Assembly (NCBI RefSeq): GCF_000003855.2
Contig: NW_003101658.1
Coordinates: 1-64,000, forward strand
Direction: 5' to 3'
DNA length: 64,000 bases
Source of the DNA: Blastomyces gilchristii SLH14081
Taxonomy: Eukaryota; Ascomycota; Eurotiomycetes; Onygenales; Ajellomycetaceae
Position 1 is the first letter of the stretch, and each line of letters starts with the position of its first letter. This document shows, piece after piece, positions 24,237 to 35,200 of this stretch. Made by a program: the position numbers and the translations under genes. The notes beneath the pieces are model-generated. The model searched no databases. It saw only the letters and a list, made by a program, of their open reading frames with translations, and had not been told where the DNA came from.

Positions 24237-24821
24237 AGAGTTAATTCTCAAATTCAATAGAAATCTAGTGTTACTGTTCTTAATCTCTTGCAGAATCTAT
24301 TAAATATTAAGATATTAAAACTAGATTTAATACATCTTACTATGCAGAGATCAAAGACTTAGTCAGATCTTGAGATATACTAATTTCATAGTTATTATTT
24401 ATTATCTGCTGAATATGTATTAAATACTATTGTTAAGATAACTTTTTATATCTTTTTATCAGAGATAAGTTAGATTGAGAAGAGTGATATATGAGTGAGA
24501 CTTAGCATTGATGTTTTGAAATACCAAAGATAGACAGAGTTTTTACAGAGATTATACTTCAGTTTTTACAGAGATTGCACTTCAGATATGTCTGCTGATT
24601 ATATACTTAATATTATTACTGAGATATCTTTTTGTATATTTCTGTCAGAGATAAGTCAGATTGAGAAGAGCAGTACATGAGTGAGACTTAGCATTGATGT
24701 TTTGAAACATCAAAGATAGACAGAGTTTTCACAGAGATTGCTCTTCAGATATCTTCACAATTACAGATCAGAAATCTTTCAAAATAGAGAAGATTGATGT
24801 ATATAACTAGATCTCTTCATC
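24237..24821. other. AT-rich flank of B with a duplicated unit
   Basis: A unit of about 186 bp starts TCTGCTGA at 24405 and again at 24591. Both contain GAGTGAGACTTAGCATTGATG, split by few changes, and an ACAGAGTTTT(T/C)ACAGAGATT end. A short GAGATT-CTTCAG motif is itself repeated between the units. With A and B removed this lies beyond the LINE copy 1 5' end, so it might be its 5' UTR monomers. No ORF. Confidence 0.55.
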
Positions 24822-25058
24822 TTTCGAATTGTATGGCAATTTGACCCAGGGTTGTGATGTGATAGGGGTGAACAGGGGATAATCTCACATAGAAGTTTCA
24901 AACAATGTCTGGTTCACATTTGACTGGATAACTCCACCACCACACTGGGTATGCGGTCGGCGATGGGGTCAAAATGCTCGTATGATCAAGGGCTTTTCGA
25001 TGAATCTATCGGCGGGTTCTTATTCGAAAAATTGAGCGAGTTTGTGATGGAGCGGTTA
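24822..25058. other. Unmutated normal-GC island at the broken end of element C
   Basis: About 237 bp with many CG, CC and GG dinucleotides (for example GGTCGGCGATGGGGTC), in sharp contrast to both flanks. No A/B boxes, LTR ends or clear target duplication. A short frame on - reads partly open. It could be a captured filler fragment at a double-strand break, a small unknown element, or a piece of unique genomic DNA. I do not recognise it. Confidence 0.6.
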
Positions 25059-25079
25059 GCTTGAGTGTGAAATATGTAA

Positions 25080-28075
25080 TCTTTAGAAGATTTAACATCT
25101 TCATGTAATAACTGTGTATAAAAAAGAACAGACTTATATCTGTTGAAATAACATTCTAATCATTGATAATAATCTCTGTATATAAAAGAAGATCATATTA
25201 ATCATCTTATAAATAATTACAGAACTTATAAAGATTATTCTTTACAATCTGAATTATTTATTCTGATGCATTATCAGTCTCAGAATGATAGACAGTTAAT
25301 AAATAATATATAATCTTGAGAACTTGACAGATTCTTATTCAGAGAGTACTCATAAATTAATAACTCTGATCAGATATTATAGATTTCAATAAATTATACA
25401 TCTGATAAAATGAACTCTATAAGAAGACTTTAATAACTTATTCAGTATTTATCTTATTATAAGATTTCAATATTACATCTTTACTCAATCAGTCAATGAT
25501 AATCAGAATGTTCTTGCAATTCTTACTCTTAAAAAGATTAACAGTAAAGTCAATTACTATATCTTATCAGATTCTATCAGAAATATTAAGTAATTTTAGT
25601 AGATCTTTTCTACAGTTCTTTTATAAGATAATGAAAGAATAATGATTACAGTTTTAAATAAAATATCTGATACTATTTAATATCTCAGATCAGTAGAACT
25701 CTTAAGAGATTATTTAATACAGTTATTTATAATCTGAATAGCTAATTATACATGAATTATACATCTCTTACATTATCTAAGTATGTAAGAGTTCAGACTG
25801 AGAGACTCAGTATTATTCACAGAATCACAGAGTGTTATTATCATTGATTGAGTATTCTGAGATATCAGTTCTTATATGTAGTTCTGAGAGAAATCAGAAT
25901 ACTTCTTAATATACTGCTTTGATAAGTACTTGAAGAAGTTTGTCAGTTTAAGCTGCTGTATATCACAATTCATTCAGTGTAAATTCAGAAGAAAAGAATA
26001 TTCTAATCAGAGAAGTGTGTATAGTGTTATGAATTATTTCACTATAATTAACTAGTATTTTCAGATTTAAGAGTCAGTGCTCTTGATTTATTCAGTGAGT
26101 ATCTATTACATTGAAAGATATATCTTGCACTTATTATAGAAGAATATCTGTCATTGAGTTCTGACTGCTGAGATAGTAATGTATAGTGAAATGAAAATGA
26201 GTTAATAGCTCAGATCATTGCATCTGTTATTTAATAAGCTTATAAGTGATTGTGAAATACTTAAGATTCTTATAATCTGTGATTATCTCAAATTTGAAGA
26301 TACTTTAAAGTTCAGAGTCTTATTCTTCTAGACAGTGTATAATTATGAGAAGTTTCTTATCATAGATCTCATAATTGTATTCAGCAGAACTCAGTTTCTT
26401 AGATATGAAGATACATAATTGTAAGATAACTTTATTATTATATTATAATATAGCTTCTTCTGTGATATAGCTGAAGAAATCAGCTCCAACAACTATCTTA
26501 TAATTCAGATTAAATATTATCAGTAGAGAGATATTAATGAATATTTTCTTCATCTGTGTAAATACAGCTTCAGTGTCTGCTAATTATTGAAATACTGAAT
26601 TTTTCTTAGTAAGTTCTGTGAGTGATCTAGTAATATCTGAGAAATTCTGTATAAATTACTGATAGAAGTTAGCAAATCTAATGAAGCTTTATATATCTTT
26701 TACAGTGTATGAGATCTCTTATTCAAGAATAGTAGAGATCTTCTCAGAATTTATTTGAATTCTCTTATCAGCTTCTATAATAAAACCTAGATATTTTATA
26801 CTCTTAACTTTAAAATCATACTTATCTATATCTATCAGTAGTTCTGCTTCTTATAGTTATTATAATACTCTTTACATGTATTCTTGATATTTTTTTCTGA
26901 ACTTATCAGTAAAGATGAGAATGTTATTAAGATAAGCAGATATAAACTTATTAAGAAAATCTTAAAGTACTCAGTTGATATACTTCTGAATTATACTGAG
27001 AATATTAGTTAGTTCAAAGAGTGTGACTACTTATTCAAAGAGATTATACTATATTTAGAATACTGTAAGTCATTCATCTTCTTCAGTGATATAAATCTTA
27101 TGAAATATAGTGATAATATCTAACTTTATAAATCATTGAGCTTGTCTGATATATACTAGAATTTTATTGATAAGAGATAAGAAATAATAATCTTTCTTTA
27201 TTAATCTATTCAGTTCTTGATAATTTACACAGAATTGAAGTTCTTTATCTAATTTCTTTGTAAAAAGAATAGAAGCTGCAGTGAAAGAGTTACTAATATA
27301 TATAAATATCTTATTCAACGGATTATTAAGTGTCTTCTGAAGAAGAAGAAGTTCATCTCAGAATATATTATAAAAAGAGTCTTATAGTGATTCAGAATTT
27401 TTATTATTCTTCTTTTTTAACTTAATACTGTGATTTACTTCTGAGTCTTGTAAGAGAAGTAGATTTACAATATTATCTTATCAGAAGATGTCTAAATATT
27501 CATGATATTATTAAAAGAGTTTTATATAAGAATCTGTTATTATAATATAAGATAACTTTTCTAAAGCTTTTTTAATACTGATCAGACTGATGAAGTAGAT
27601 TACTATATAATTCTGCTATTAGTAACTTCATCAAGAGCTCTTTCAGAGCATTTCATATATATTAACAGAGATCTGTGTAAGATTTATAGTCTTGTGACCA
27701 TTCTCTTCATGAATTTAATTATTATTAGAGAATATTAAACTTCTGTTTTAAGCATTTAATAAGATATCTTGTTCAGATAGTCAGATAAGTTCTAGTATAA
27801 AATTATAGATAAGATTATCAATCTTATATATATAAGTATCTTCATATTGATATTCTCTAATATCTATATTTAATTTTATCATGTAATGAGTATAAACATC
27901 TTTTGAGTCATCAAATTCTGCAAGAAGTCAGGGTTTTGATAAGAAAATATGCTGAAGATTATAGTGTCTTACAATTGAAGATTTAATTATTATATAGTAG
28001 TATAGGCTACTGTCTATTATAACTTTCATATTATACATATTATCTATTACAGTAGATAGAAGAATTATATTCATT
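25080..28075 (-). pseudogene. pol of chromovirus C, inactivated and 3'-truncated
   Basis: On -: protease near 27830-28070, RT about 26500-27400 (an open 61-residue piece at 27133-27318 holds QFCVNYQELN, the conserved block after RT motif 1), RNase H about 26150-26500, integrase core about 25150-25800. Everything beyond 25059 is missing. Many stops. Confidence 0.75.
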
Positions 28076-29560
28076 ATTATTTTCTCTTTAAATTATTATC
28101 ATCTGATCTCTTCAAGCTTCTGCTTACAAGTTTGAGCAGAAGCTAATCTTTTCTCTGTTTTATCAGAGTATTCTCATAGTTATTATCTGAATTCTTCTTC
28201 AGTATAACATAGTTGATATGAACTGACACTGATTCTTTCTTAGAATGAGAAGATATATAGATTAATTAACAGTTGAAAGTAATATATTCTGATTGATTAC
28301 AGTTAATATATATCTCTTATTAACATTGATTGATAACTTCTTCAGAAGTGATCTCAGAGACTTAAAAGCTTGTTCAGATAACAGAGAGTCAGAGACTCTT
28401 ATTTATATATAGATATTCAAGTCTACTCAATTCATAATATCTGTATTATTATTATTATTCTTTAACACAGATGTATAAGTAACTGAGATGTAATATCTTC
28501 TATCACTATTCTATATACTCTTGAGCTTGATAAGATAATTATTCACTATCTGAAGTTATATACAGAAGTCTTTATAAGTCAGGTCTTTATCTATACTTAT
28601 AAGAGTGTATAGAAGTTCAAAAGTTAATGTCTTCTTAAGTATGCTAATCTTTATTTAATTCTTTCAAGATTGATTATCTACTTCTAGAATCTTAATATTA
28701 AAGTTAGAAATAAATGTTGTAAGAGAAGTATTTCTCTGTTAAGTACTCTGTAATTAATCTAATATCTTTTACTGTATAGCAGTATCTCTAAACAGAATAT
28801 TGAAATATCTAATAATATTATCAGATATATATAATACTGATTCATATATCTTTATTTATGAATAAAACTTCTGTTTCATGTAATTCTTCAATTAATTATT
28901 AATATATTAATCTTGATTAGTTAATGAACTGATGACATCTTTATCTACACTTAGTTTCACAAGTATTTTCAATCTTTATAATGAATAGAGAGTGAGATCA
29001 GAAGTATTAAAATATGTAAAAGTATTTAAATATTTCTTCAGTGCTTATATTATATTTATATCTGATTTAGTCAGTGTTAAAATTATCTATACAGAGATTT
29101 CTTATTGAGATAATTATTGAATTTCTTCATATTAATGTTATTAAGTTGTATACATATTAGCTATCTGTTACTGTTATAATTTTAACATTACTCAGAGTCA
29201 CTGTAATATCATATCTATACTTGTGTTTAAGAGTTCTCTTATATTATCAGTAGATATAGTTATATTATTTATTAAATGTGTGATATCTGCGTTTAAGAGT
29301 TCTTCAGAATTGAAAGAAGTATAATTATATAAATATCTTATATATCTAAGATGTCAGAACTCTTAAGTCTTTTACTAATATAATATTAATATTCTCTTCA
29401 TAAGATCTTGTTACAGAGTCAGTGTGACTGATAAGTAAGCTTCTATCTAGAAACTTAATATTTATTTAACTAATTATTTATTTCTCTATTTCTTATATAT
29501 TATTATATATTCAGATATCTTCTTGATAAATAATTATTTCTAATGAGAAGATAATGAATG
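28076..29560 (-). pseudogene. gag region of chromovirus C
   Basis: Positionally and by alignment the gag part of C, without the MITE found in B. No intact frame. Near 28975-28992 it shows the single-copy, uninterrupted form of the MITE target. Confidence 0.5.
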
Positions 29561-29569
29561 TTTTTCAAG

Positions 29570-29842
29570 TATAAAAAGTCTATGCTAAATAGATCAGTAT
29601 AATATATATAGATCTTATATAACAAAAGTGAAAAATGTTAGAGAAGAAGAAAAAGAGAAAGTGTAGAAATCAGTGATTAAAGTGAATATTTATATGTATA
29701 TAAGATGAAGCTTTGAGATGAAAGAATAGAAATTTCATAAGTTCTTCAGTCAGAGATCAGTGACTGAGAATTAAAGCTTCAGTAGAAATCTATGAAGTGT
29801 AATAAAATAGTCTATATAATTGATTAGACACAGCCTGTCACA
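29570..29842 (-). repeat. Single LTR of element C
   Basis: 273 bp, ending in CACAGCCTGTCACA, with its left end decayed to TATAAAAAG. Its length matches the LTR of A, not the 320-bp LTR of B, so C lacks the 48-bp LTR duplication. Confidence 0.85.
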
Positions 29843-30430
29843 AAATAATTAATAAAGCTGTTAAAGCTTTTTACATTTATAAGCAAATTCAGAAGCAGCT
29901 GTATTATTATTCAACAGTTAAATATTCTTCTAAATTATAGAAAATAAAATTTTGTAAAATAAAATATAAAAATGTGAATTAACTAAAAATAAAATAATAA
30001 TATATAGATTTGAAAAATAAAGGAGAATATTTAATATACATAAAAAGTATATATAAAAACACATTGAAAGAAAATATCAGAAATGAAAAAGTAATAAAGA
30101 AATTTTTTTTATAACACATCTCAAAAGAAAGTAAAATATTGAAAAAGAAGAAAATATAAAGAGAAAGAAAAAGTATAATGACAATCATAAAATGTCAGTA
30201 ATATCATATATTCATACATTATCATTAAAAGTAAAGTACTTATTGCAGAAGAGAGTATAGATGCAGAAAAAGGAAAAAATAACAAAGATCACAAAATCTG
30301 AGACTGTGTAGTTAACTGAAGTTAAATTAGCAAATAAAAAGCCAACATCAGAAAAATATAAAAGATATCCAAAAGATTGTCTGGTATCGAAATATGGAAA
30401 AAGGAAAACGCTCTGCTGGTGCAACATATT
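29843..30430. other. Transition zone between AT-rich and gene-rich DNA
   Basis: Still AT-rich up to about 30380, then base composition changes within about 50 bp. Two short frames on - (29979-30188 and 30212-30427) are Phe/Ser-rich and look like chance products of A-rich DNA. Nothing is annotated. Confidence 0.5.
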
Positions 30431-31010
30431 CCCTCTGCTGTCAGCTCTAGAGGCTCCATATAGTGGGGTTAAGGAAGGGCCCTTAAGTTGGTGCTACAGA
30501 TTTTGCGCCCCTGATTTCTTGCCGCCTTGGCTCGGACTGAAAACAGATGGAAAGGGAAACCCTGCATTCCAAATACAGTTTCAGATGGTGCAACGCTTCA
30601 AAAGCAAATTATCTCGACAGGAGCGCGTGTATGTCCGTAAAATCACGGTGGAACACGAAGTAGAATCGAATTTTTCAATCGCATAAAAAAGCCGCCCAGT
30701 AATAGGCCGTTAAAGAGACGACGGCTAGGAAGATTTTAGAATCTTAAATAAAAAAACCCATTCCCACGTTATCGCTTTTCCGAAACCGAAAGAAATGATG
30801 GCATGTAAGGAGGCCGTAATGCTGAGCGTAGATTCAGCTATATCTACCTCATACGTTAAATCGTTTGCGTTTCGCATATGTAAAGGCGTTGCTCTTTTCC
30901 CATCGAAATCGCATGAATCCTTGAACATCTGTCGGTCTATTTTTGGAATTTTCTAAAATTCCTAAACCGGCTCGTTGCATATCCATTGATAAGGGTTTGT
31001 TATATATGTA
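30431..31010. other. Intergenic, downstream of the AT-hook gene
   Basis: Normal GC. It contains the palindrome AAGGGCCCTT (30475-30484) and presumably the 3' UTR of the AT-hook gene. The open frame at 30725-30928 on - has no recognisable feature and I do not call it. No RNA gene or repeat seen. Confidence 0.45.
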
Positions 31011-32293
31011 TTAAGATGCACTCTCTCTTCTGGCCCTAGAAAAAGGTGGTGAGATATCCCCTCCACGCTCCGCTGTTGTAGTGTTCGACGGGGGTGTGGT
31101 CTCTGGCTTAGGGTTCTCAGGTACGGAGCTTGATTGGTTTATGCCTCTGAAAGAAGGAGCTGAAGATGTCGTAGGAGGGGGGGCCTGACTTTCTATGATT
31201 GTACGAGCGGTTAATTCCCCAGGCCCAGAATTGGGCGTTGACCCTACAGAAGTCCCGGCGCTCGGGTCTGTTGGCGGCCGTGGCGCTCTGTGAACTCGAA
31301 TATCTTGTGTTTGAGAGCCTAGAGCATCTGTTGGCTGGATCTGGGTCGCATGCACATGGCCGTCTGTGACCTGCGGTCTCATGGTAGCAAACGGTGGAGC
31401 CTCGGAAACAGTTCCTGTGGGAAGAGATGGTGCTAATGGCACTCCGAACCTAGGCGAATCTCCCTTCACAGGATACATTTCCCCTCGAGCTTGTGCTGCT
31501 GCTTGATTCCGACGCTGTGCCTCCAGTTGATTCCGACGCTGTGTCTCTAGTTTACTTGGTCTCCCGCGTTTTCGTGGACGCTCGTTGAATGAACTATTAT
31601 CAACACTGGGGGGCAACTGGTGTGGTTTCAGAATGTCCGTACTAGGGTAACGACCAGGTGGCGTAGGTTTTGGTTGGATTGCACGATGACCTGTTGGCGG
31701 TTTGTCTGTTTGCAAGGGATGAAGAGGGCGTTTTCTATCCCCAGGAGAGATCTGCAATGGAGCACTTGAGCCAAAGGGGCTCTGCCGTGGTGGGAACATG
31801 TGTGAATACTCCTGAGCCATATGGTTATATGCATTTTGACATGCCATAAGTGAACGCCCTAGACTCTCGGGTCAGTATCAGTTTCGTCTTGAACGTTTAC
31901 ATAAAACATGATAAAGGTTCAACGAGCACGTTGACGGTTTGCTAGTAATTGAAATGCGCAAGAATATCTGGCCACTTGGGTATGAAAACACATACCTGGT
32001 GGGAGTGGAATTTCCATGAAGGCAGGGCGGATACCGTGGTCCTGGATCATGGTGTAGAGGTAAACTGGCGGGATTTTAGCTTGTTTGAGAATCTCTGTGA
32101 GGAGTTCGACCTAGAGAGATGAATCGTCAGTTCTTTCTGCGTCATCCACCTGGACCAGATTGAAATATGGCCAACCCGGGTTCAATATAAAAAGAACTTG
32201 GAGCCATACCTTCTCGTCGTCCTTCCATATATCGGGTGGATTCGACATATCTTTGTCATGAGAGAAAACAACAGCGTAACTAACACCATGCAC
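31011..32293 (-). CDS. AT-hook protein of unknown function, 3 exons
   Basis: Exons on -: 32293-32210, 32110-31996, 31858-31011 (84+115+848 nt, 348 residues), with GTATGG/TAG and GTATGT/TAG introns that keep frame. The N-terminal about 80 residues form a compact conserved-looking block (DEKVELLTEILK, then IPLPPG-RSLMACQ across the second junction), of a type seen in Myb/SANT-like fungal proteins; this is a family impression, not a search result. The rest is Pro/Ser-rich and carries an AT-hook core RPRKRGRPSK at about residues 160-170, followed by a duplicated 'QRRNQ' basic motif. AT-hooks bind the minor groove of AT-rich DNA, so a nuclear, DNA-binding role is likely. Start: the first ATG is used; an internal ATG at 32248 (MSNPPDIW) is equally plausible. 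It is the gene nearest the AT-rich compartment. Confidence 0.78.
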
Positions 32294-35200
32294 TGTCTGT
32301 CCTCAAGCCGAGTGTCGACTAAGGCTTTCCGTTATGTCTTTCTTTAAGTTAAAAAAACAAAATGAGATGAAAATATTGCGGAGGCGTATGATTGGCATAA
32401 ACAATGCCAGGAAAATCGAGAAAAAAGTCTATGAGAATTCTCCAGCCAAGGCGCAATTGGACAGGAGGAAAACGAGAATAAAAGGCATGCAAGAGAACGA
32501 AAATAAACAAAACGGCCTCCCAAGACAAAAAGGGGAGACCAATACAAGGCTCGAAACGAATGTGCAGGCGCTGGAGGCGGGTTCGAAACGAGTGACTGAG
32601 GGGCCGTGGGTTTCGCAGGTTGAATGAAACGCGACAGAAAACAAAATGAGCGATGGTATCGTGAAGAGAAACGGCGCTCTGAACGCTCAATTGTGGACTG
32701 GAGGTCGTTACCGTCGGGGTAATCGTGATCGTGAGGGGACTTGGTTAAACTATTTCGGCATATAGATATGGGCATCCAAAGCGTGAGTGAGGATAAACGG
32801 GCGGAGAGCACCGCGCGGCTGGTACGGTCGATTCGAAAGAGATATGCTGGCCGTTGAGAATGAATATCAAATCATCAGAATGGAAGATGAGGGTGTTTTA
32901 ACGAGAGTATCAACGACAGGGATTGACGGAGGAATGTCAACGCTGGGTTACGTTTGAACACACGAGGTTGGCCCAATAAAAACGCTTAAAGAGAGATTGG
33001 AAATAGAGAAAGGGAAAAAAGGGGGACGAGCGGGCAGGGAAGGAAAAGAAAAGAGAGCATAGGATGAGGTGAGGGAAGGGAAAGAAGGAGGGAGAGAAGG
33101 AAAATGGAGGTAGAGAGGGGGGGGGGGTGGAAGAGAGGAAGCGAAGCAAAGGAGTGGAAGCAGAAATGAAGCCGGTGACAGAAGAGAAATGGGAGAGATT
33201 CGAGGAGACGAGAAGATGTAACGTGAGCGGAGGTTTGGTAATTTTTTAAGCAAGGTACGGTACAACACAATACAGTTCACAAATAAAACGAAACAAAACG
33301 AATGGTATGGTATGGTATGGTATATACAGGATGTCTCCCCAATCCGCAGCAACTAACCGCCAGCTAAACAGATGTCCCTCTTACTCTTTACATAAATCCA
33401 AAAGTAAACAAACCCAGATAAGGAAAAGGGATAAAGGGGGAGCGCAACGCGGAAAGATGTTGGAGGCACAACCTTACCTCAACTAAATAACCATGGAAAA
33501 GGAAACCGGGCTAATGTGTATTATTAATTAGCAGATGGTGTCATTCAGTTTAGATGTATTGCAACCGCAGTCGTCGATAGAATTAGTTTAAAAAGCTTGA
33601 TGTGTTTAAAAGTCTAGCAATTCAAGTCACGATTGGCGACCTAAAGAGGAGGAGGGGGGGGAAGATACCTTTTAAGAATGTTCCATAGTGTTGCGGAAAG
33701 GCGTGCGAGGTTGGACAGTTATGGAAAAGATAGCCTCTATCATTCGGGAAAGTGAGGGGCCGTTGTACAGTACTCAAAACAGGCCCGCTTTGCAGGGAAT
33801 AGTAGGAGCAAGCGCGATAAAAGCAATATGGAAGTGTGGAAGAAGAAAGGGAAAATATAACGAGTGTTGAAGGGAGCTTGCAGGATATATTATTATTAAA
33901 ACACCTCTCAGTTTTGTTTATTAGCTTTTTTAGTCCTGATATCAACGTTCTTTCCTTGGCGCGACACGGGAAGGAAGGCTTGTCGTTAGGTTGTAGTCTC
34001 AAAGATGGATGTGGCTGGTAGATTTGTTCAAAATATGTATGTAGCATGCTCGGCGGAAGATAAAAAAAGCGCCCCAGCATAGGGAATCTGATCAAGCACA
34101 TGCTCTGGCTCAAGTTTCTCACATACTATGAATGGCTAGGCCTTTTGTCAGTTATTTCCCTTGGGAAGCTTCGGGTATATTGAGGCCAAAGTCGCTGATT
34201 CTCAAGCTAGTTTCGTAACTCCGACTCCGCATAATTTCTTCTTACGTGCTTGGACGGCAACGTGTTTCAAACCCTGTAGCGAACGACCGGTATTTGCCGC
34301 CGCATCAGCGTGTATGGGGGCCGTTGCATTTCCGGCTGCACAGAGCAACATGTTTTCTGTAAATCACGGGCGAATCACGGTAGACGTGGTGGGTGGAATT
34401 TGCTTCTTTACTTTTTATTCTTTCGCAGGACAGGCGCGGTTGGAGTAAGCCAGAGCGGCAGGGTTTGAGTCTGGAAGGCATGGTGTCACTGCATCGGGGG
34501 AGTAGAAATGGGGAGTTGTAACCAAGAGAGGCTCGTACTTCTAGTAGTAACTGGACTAGGGGCACCCGGAGGCAAGGAAGAATCTTGCACTAGTAATTAG
34601 TGGATGTATCATGATTCCTGAGCGTAAAAATGCAAAATACAGAGCCACGCTTATGATTGCCCTAAGCCCCGGCCCGCCCCCAATACCTCCGATCCATACA
34701 GGGTAATGTCGGAGAAATTTGGGCCATCCACTTGATTCATCTAGAAGCCCTGATCGTTGTCAATCTTGTTCACATATTCCCCTTGACTCTTTCCCTGGTG
34801 TGTGATCAATTTCAATTTCTGGGACGACGGACGGACGAGTAGATCCACATGATTATTTTTATGTTTTCTTTTTGCACGGGTCTAGGTCAGGTTGACACAG
34901 CAGAGTGCTATAAATTAGCGGACTGGGTGGAGAACCAGCGACGCAGTTAATTGGAGGGGATGGAGGAAGGGGTGGCTTCATGCAGGCAAAGGCAGGCTAG
35001 AAGACGCAGGTTTTGAGCTGCTGCTGGCTGCAGGAGAACAAAACAAAGAACCGAGGAAGGGATTGGACAGGATGGCATGTTCGCAACTGGCGAGCATCAG
35101 TATCAAAACAACAACAAAACAACGCATTAGCCATGGGCCATCAGATGCACCAACAGCAAGAGCAAGACTTTCTCGTATCGAATTTTGACGATTTCGTGGT

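Larger units (their letters stand above)
25059..29842 (-). mobile_element. Gypsy chromovirus C, truncated
   Basis: It aligns along its length with element B, on the same strand, but begins abruptly at about 25059, which matches B position about 18511. It therefore lacks the left LTR, the chromodomain and the integrase tail. One LTR remains at 29570-29842. It contains neither the SINE nor the MITE, so it records the empty sites of both. It is the most mutated of the three (the RT has AYLNN, both Asp lost). Confidence 0.85.

Noticed and set aside
1..30380. Standard CpA-type RIP as the sole explanation of the AT-rich block
   Set aside because: CA and TG stay common in counted stretches, while CC and CG are absent; kept as a variant or unknown process.
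32344..32811. 155-residue ORF upstream of the AT-hook gene
   Set aside because: Three overlapping frames of similar length in the same stretch, low-complexity Ser/Phe/Arg, no domain.
33622..34122. 166-residue ORF on -
   Set aside because: No recognisable motif, no plausible intron partners, and other frames overlap it.
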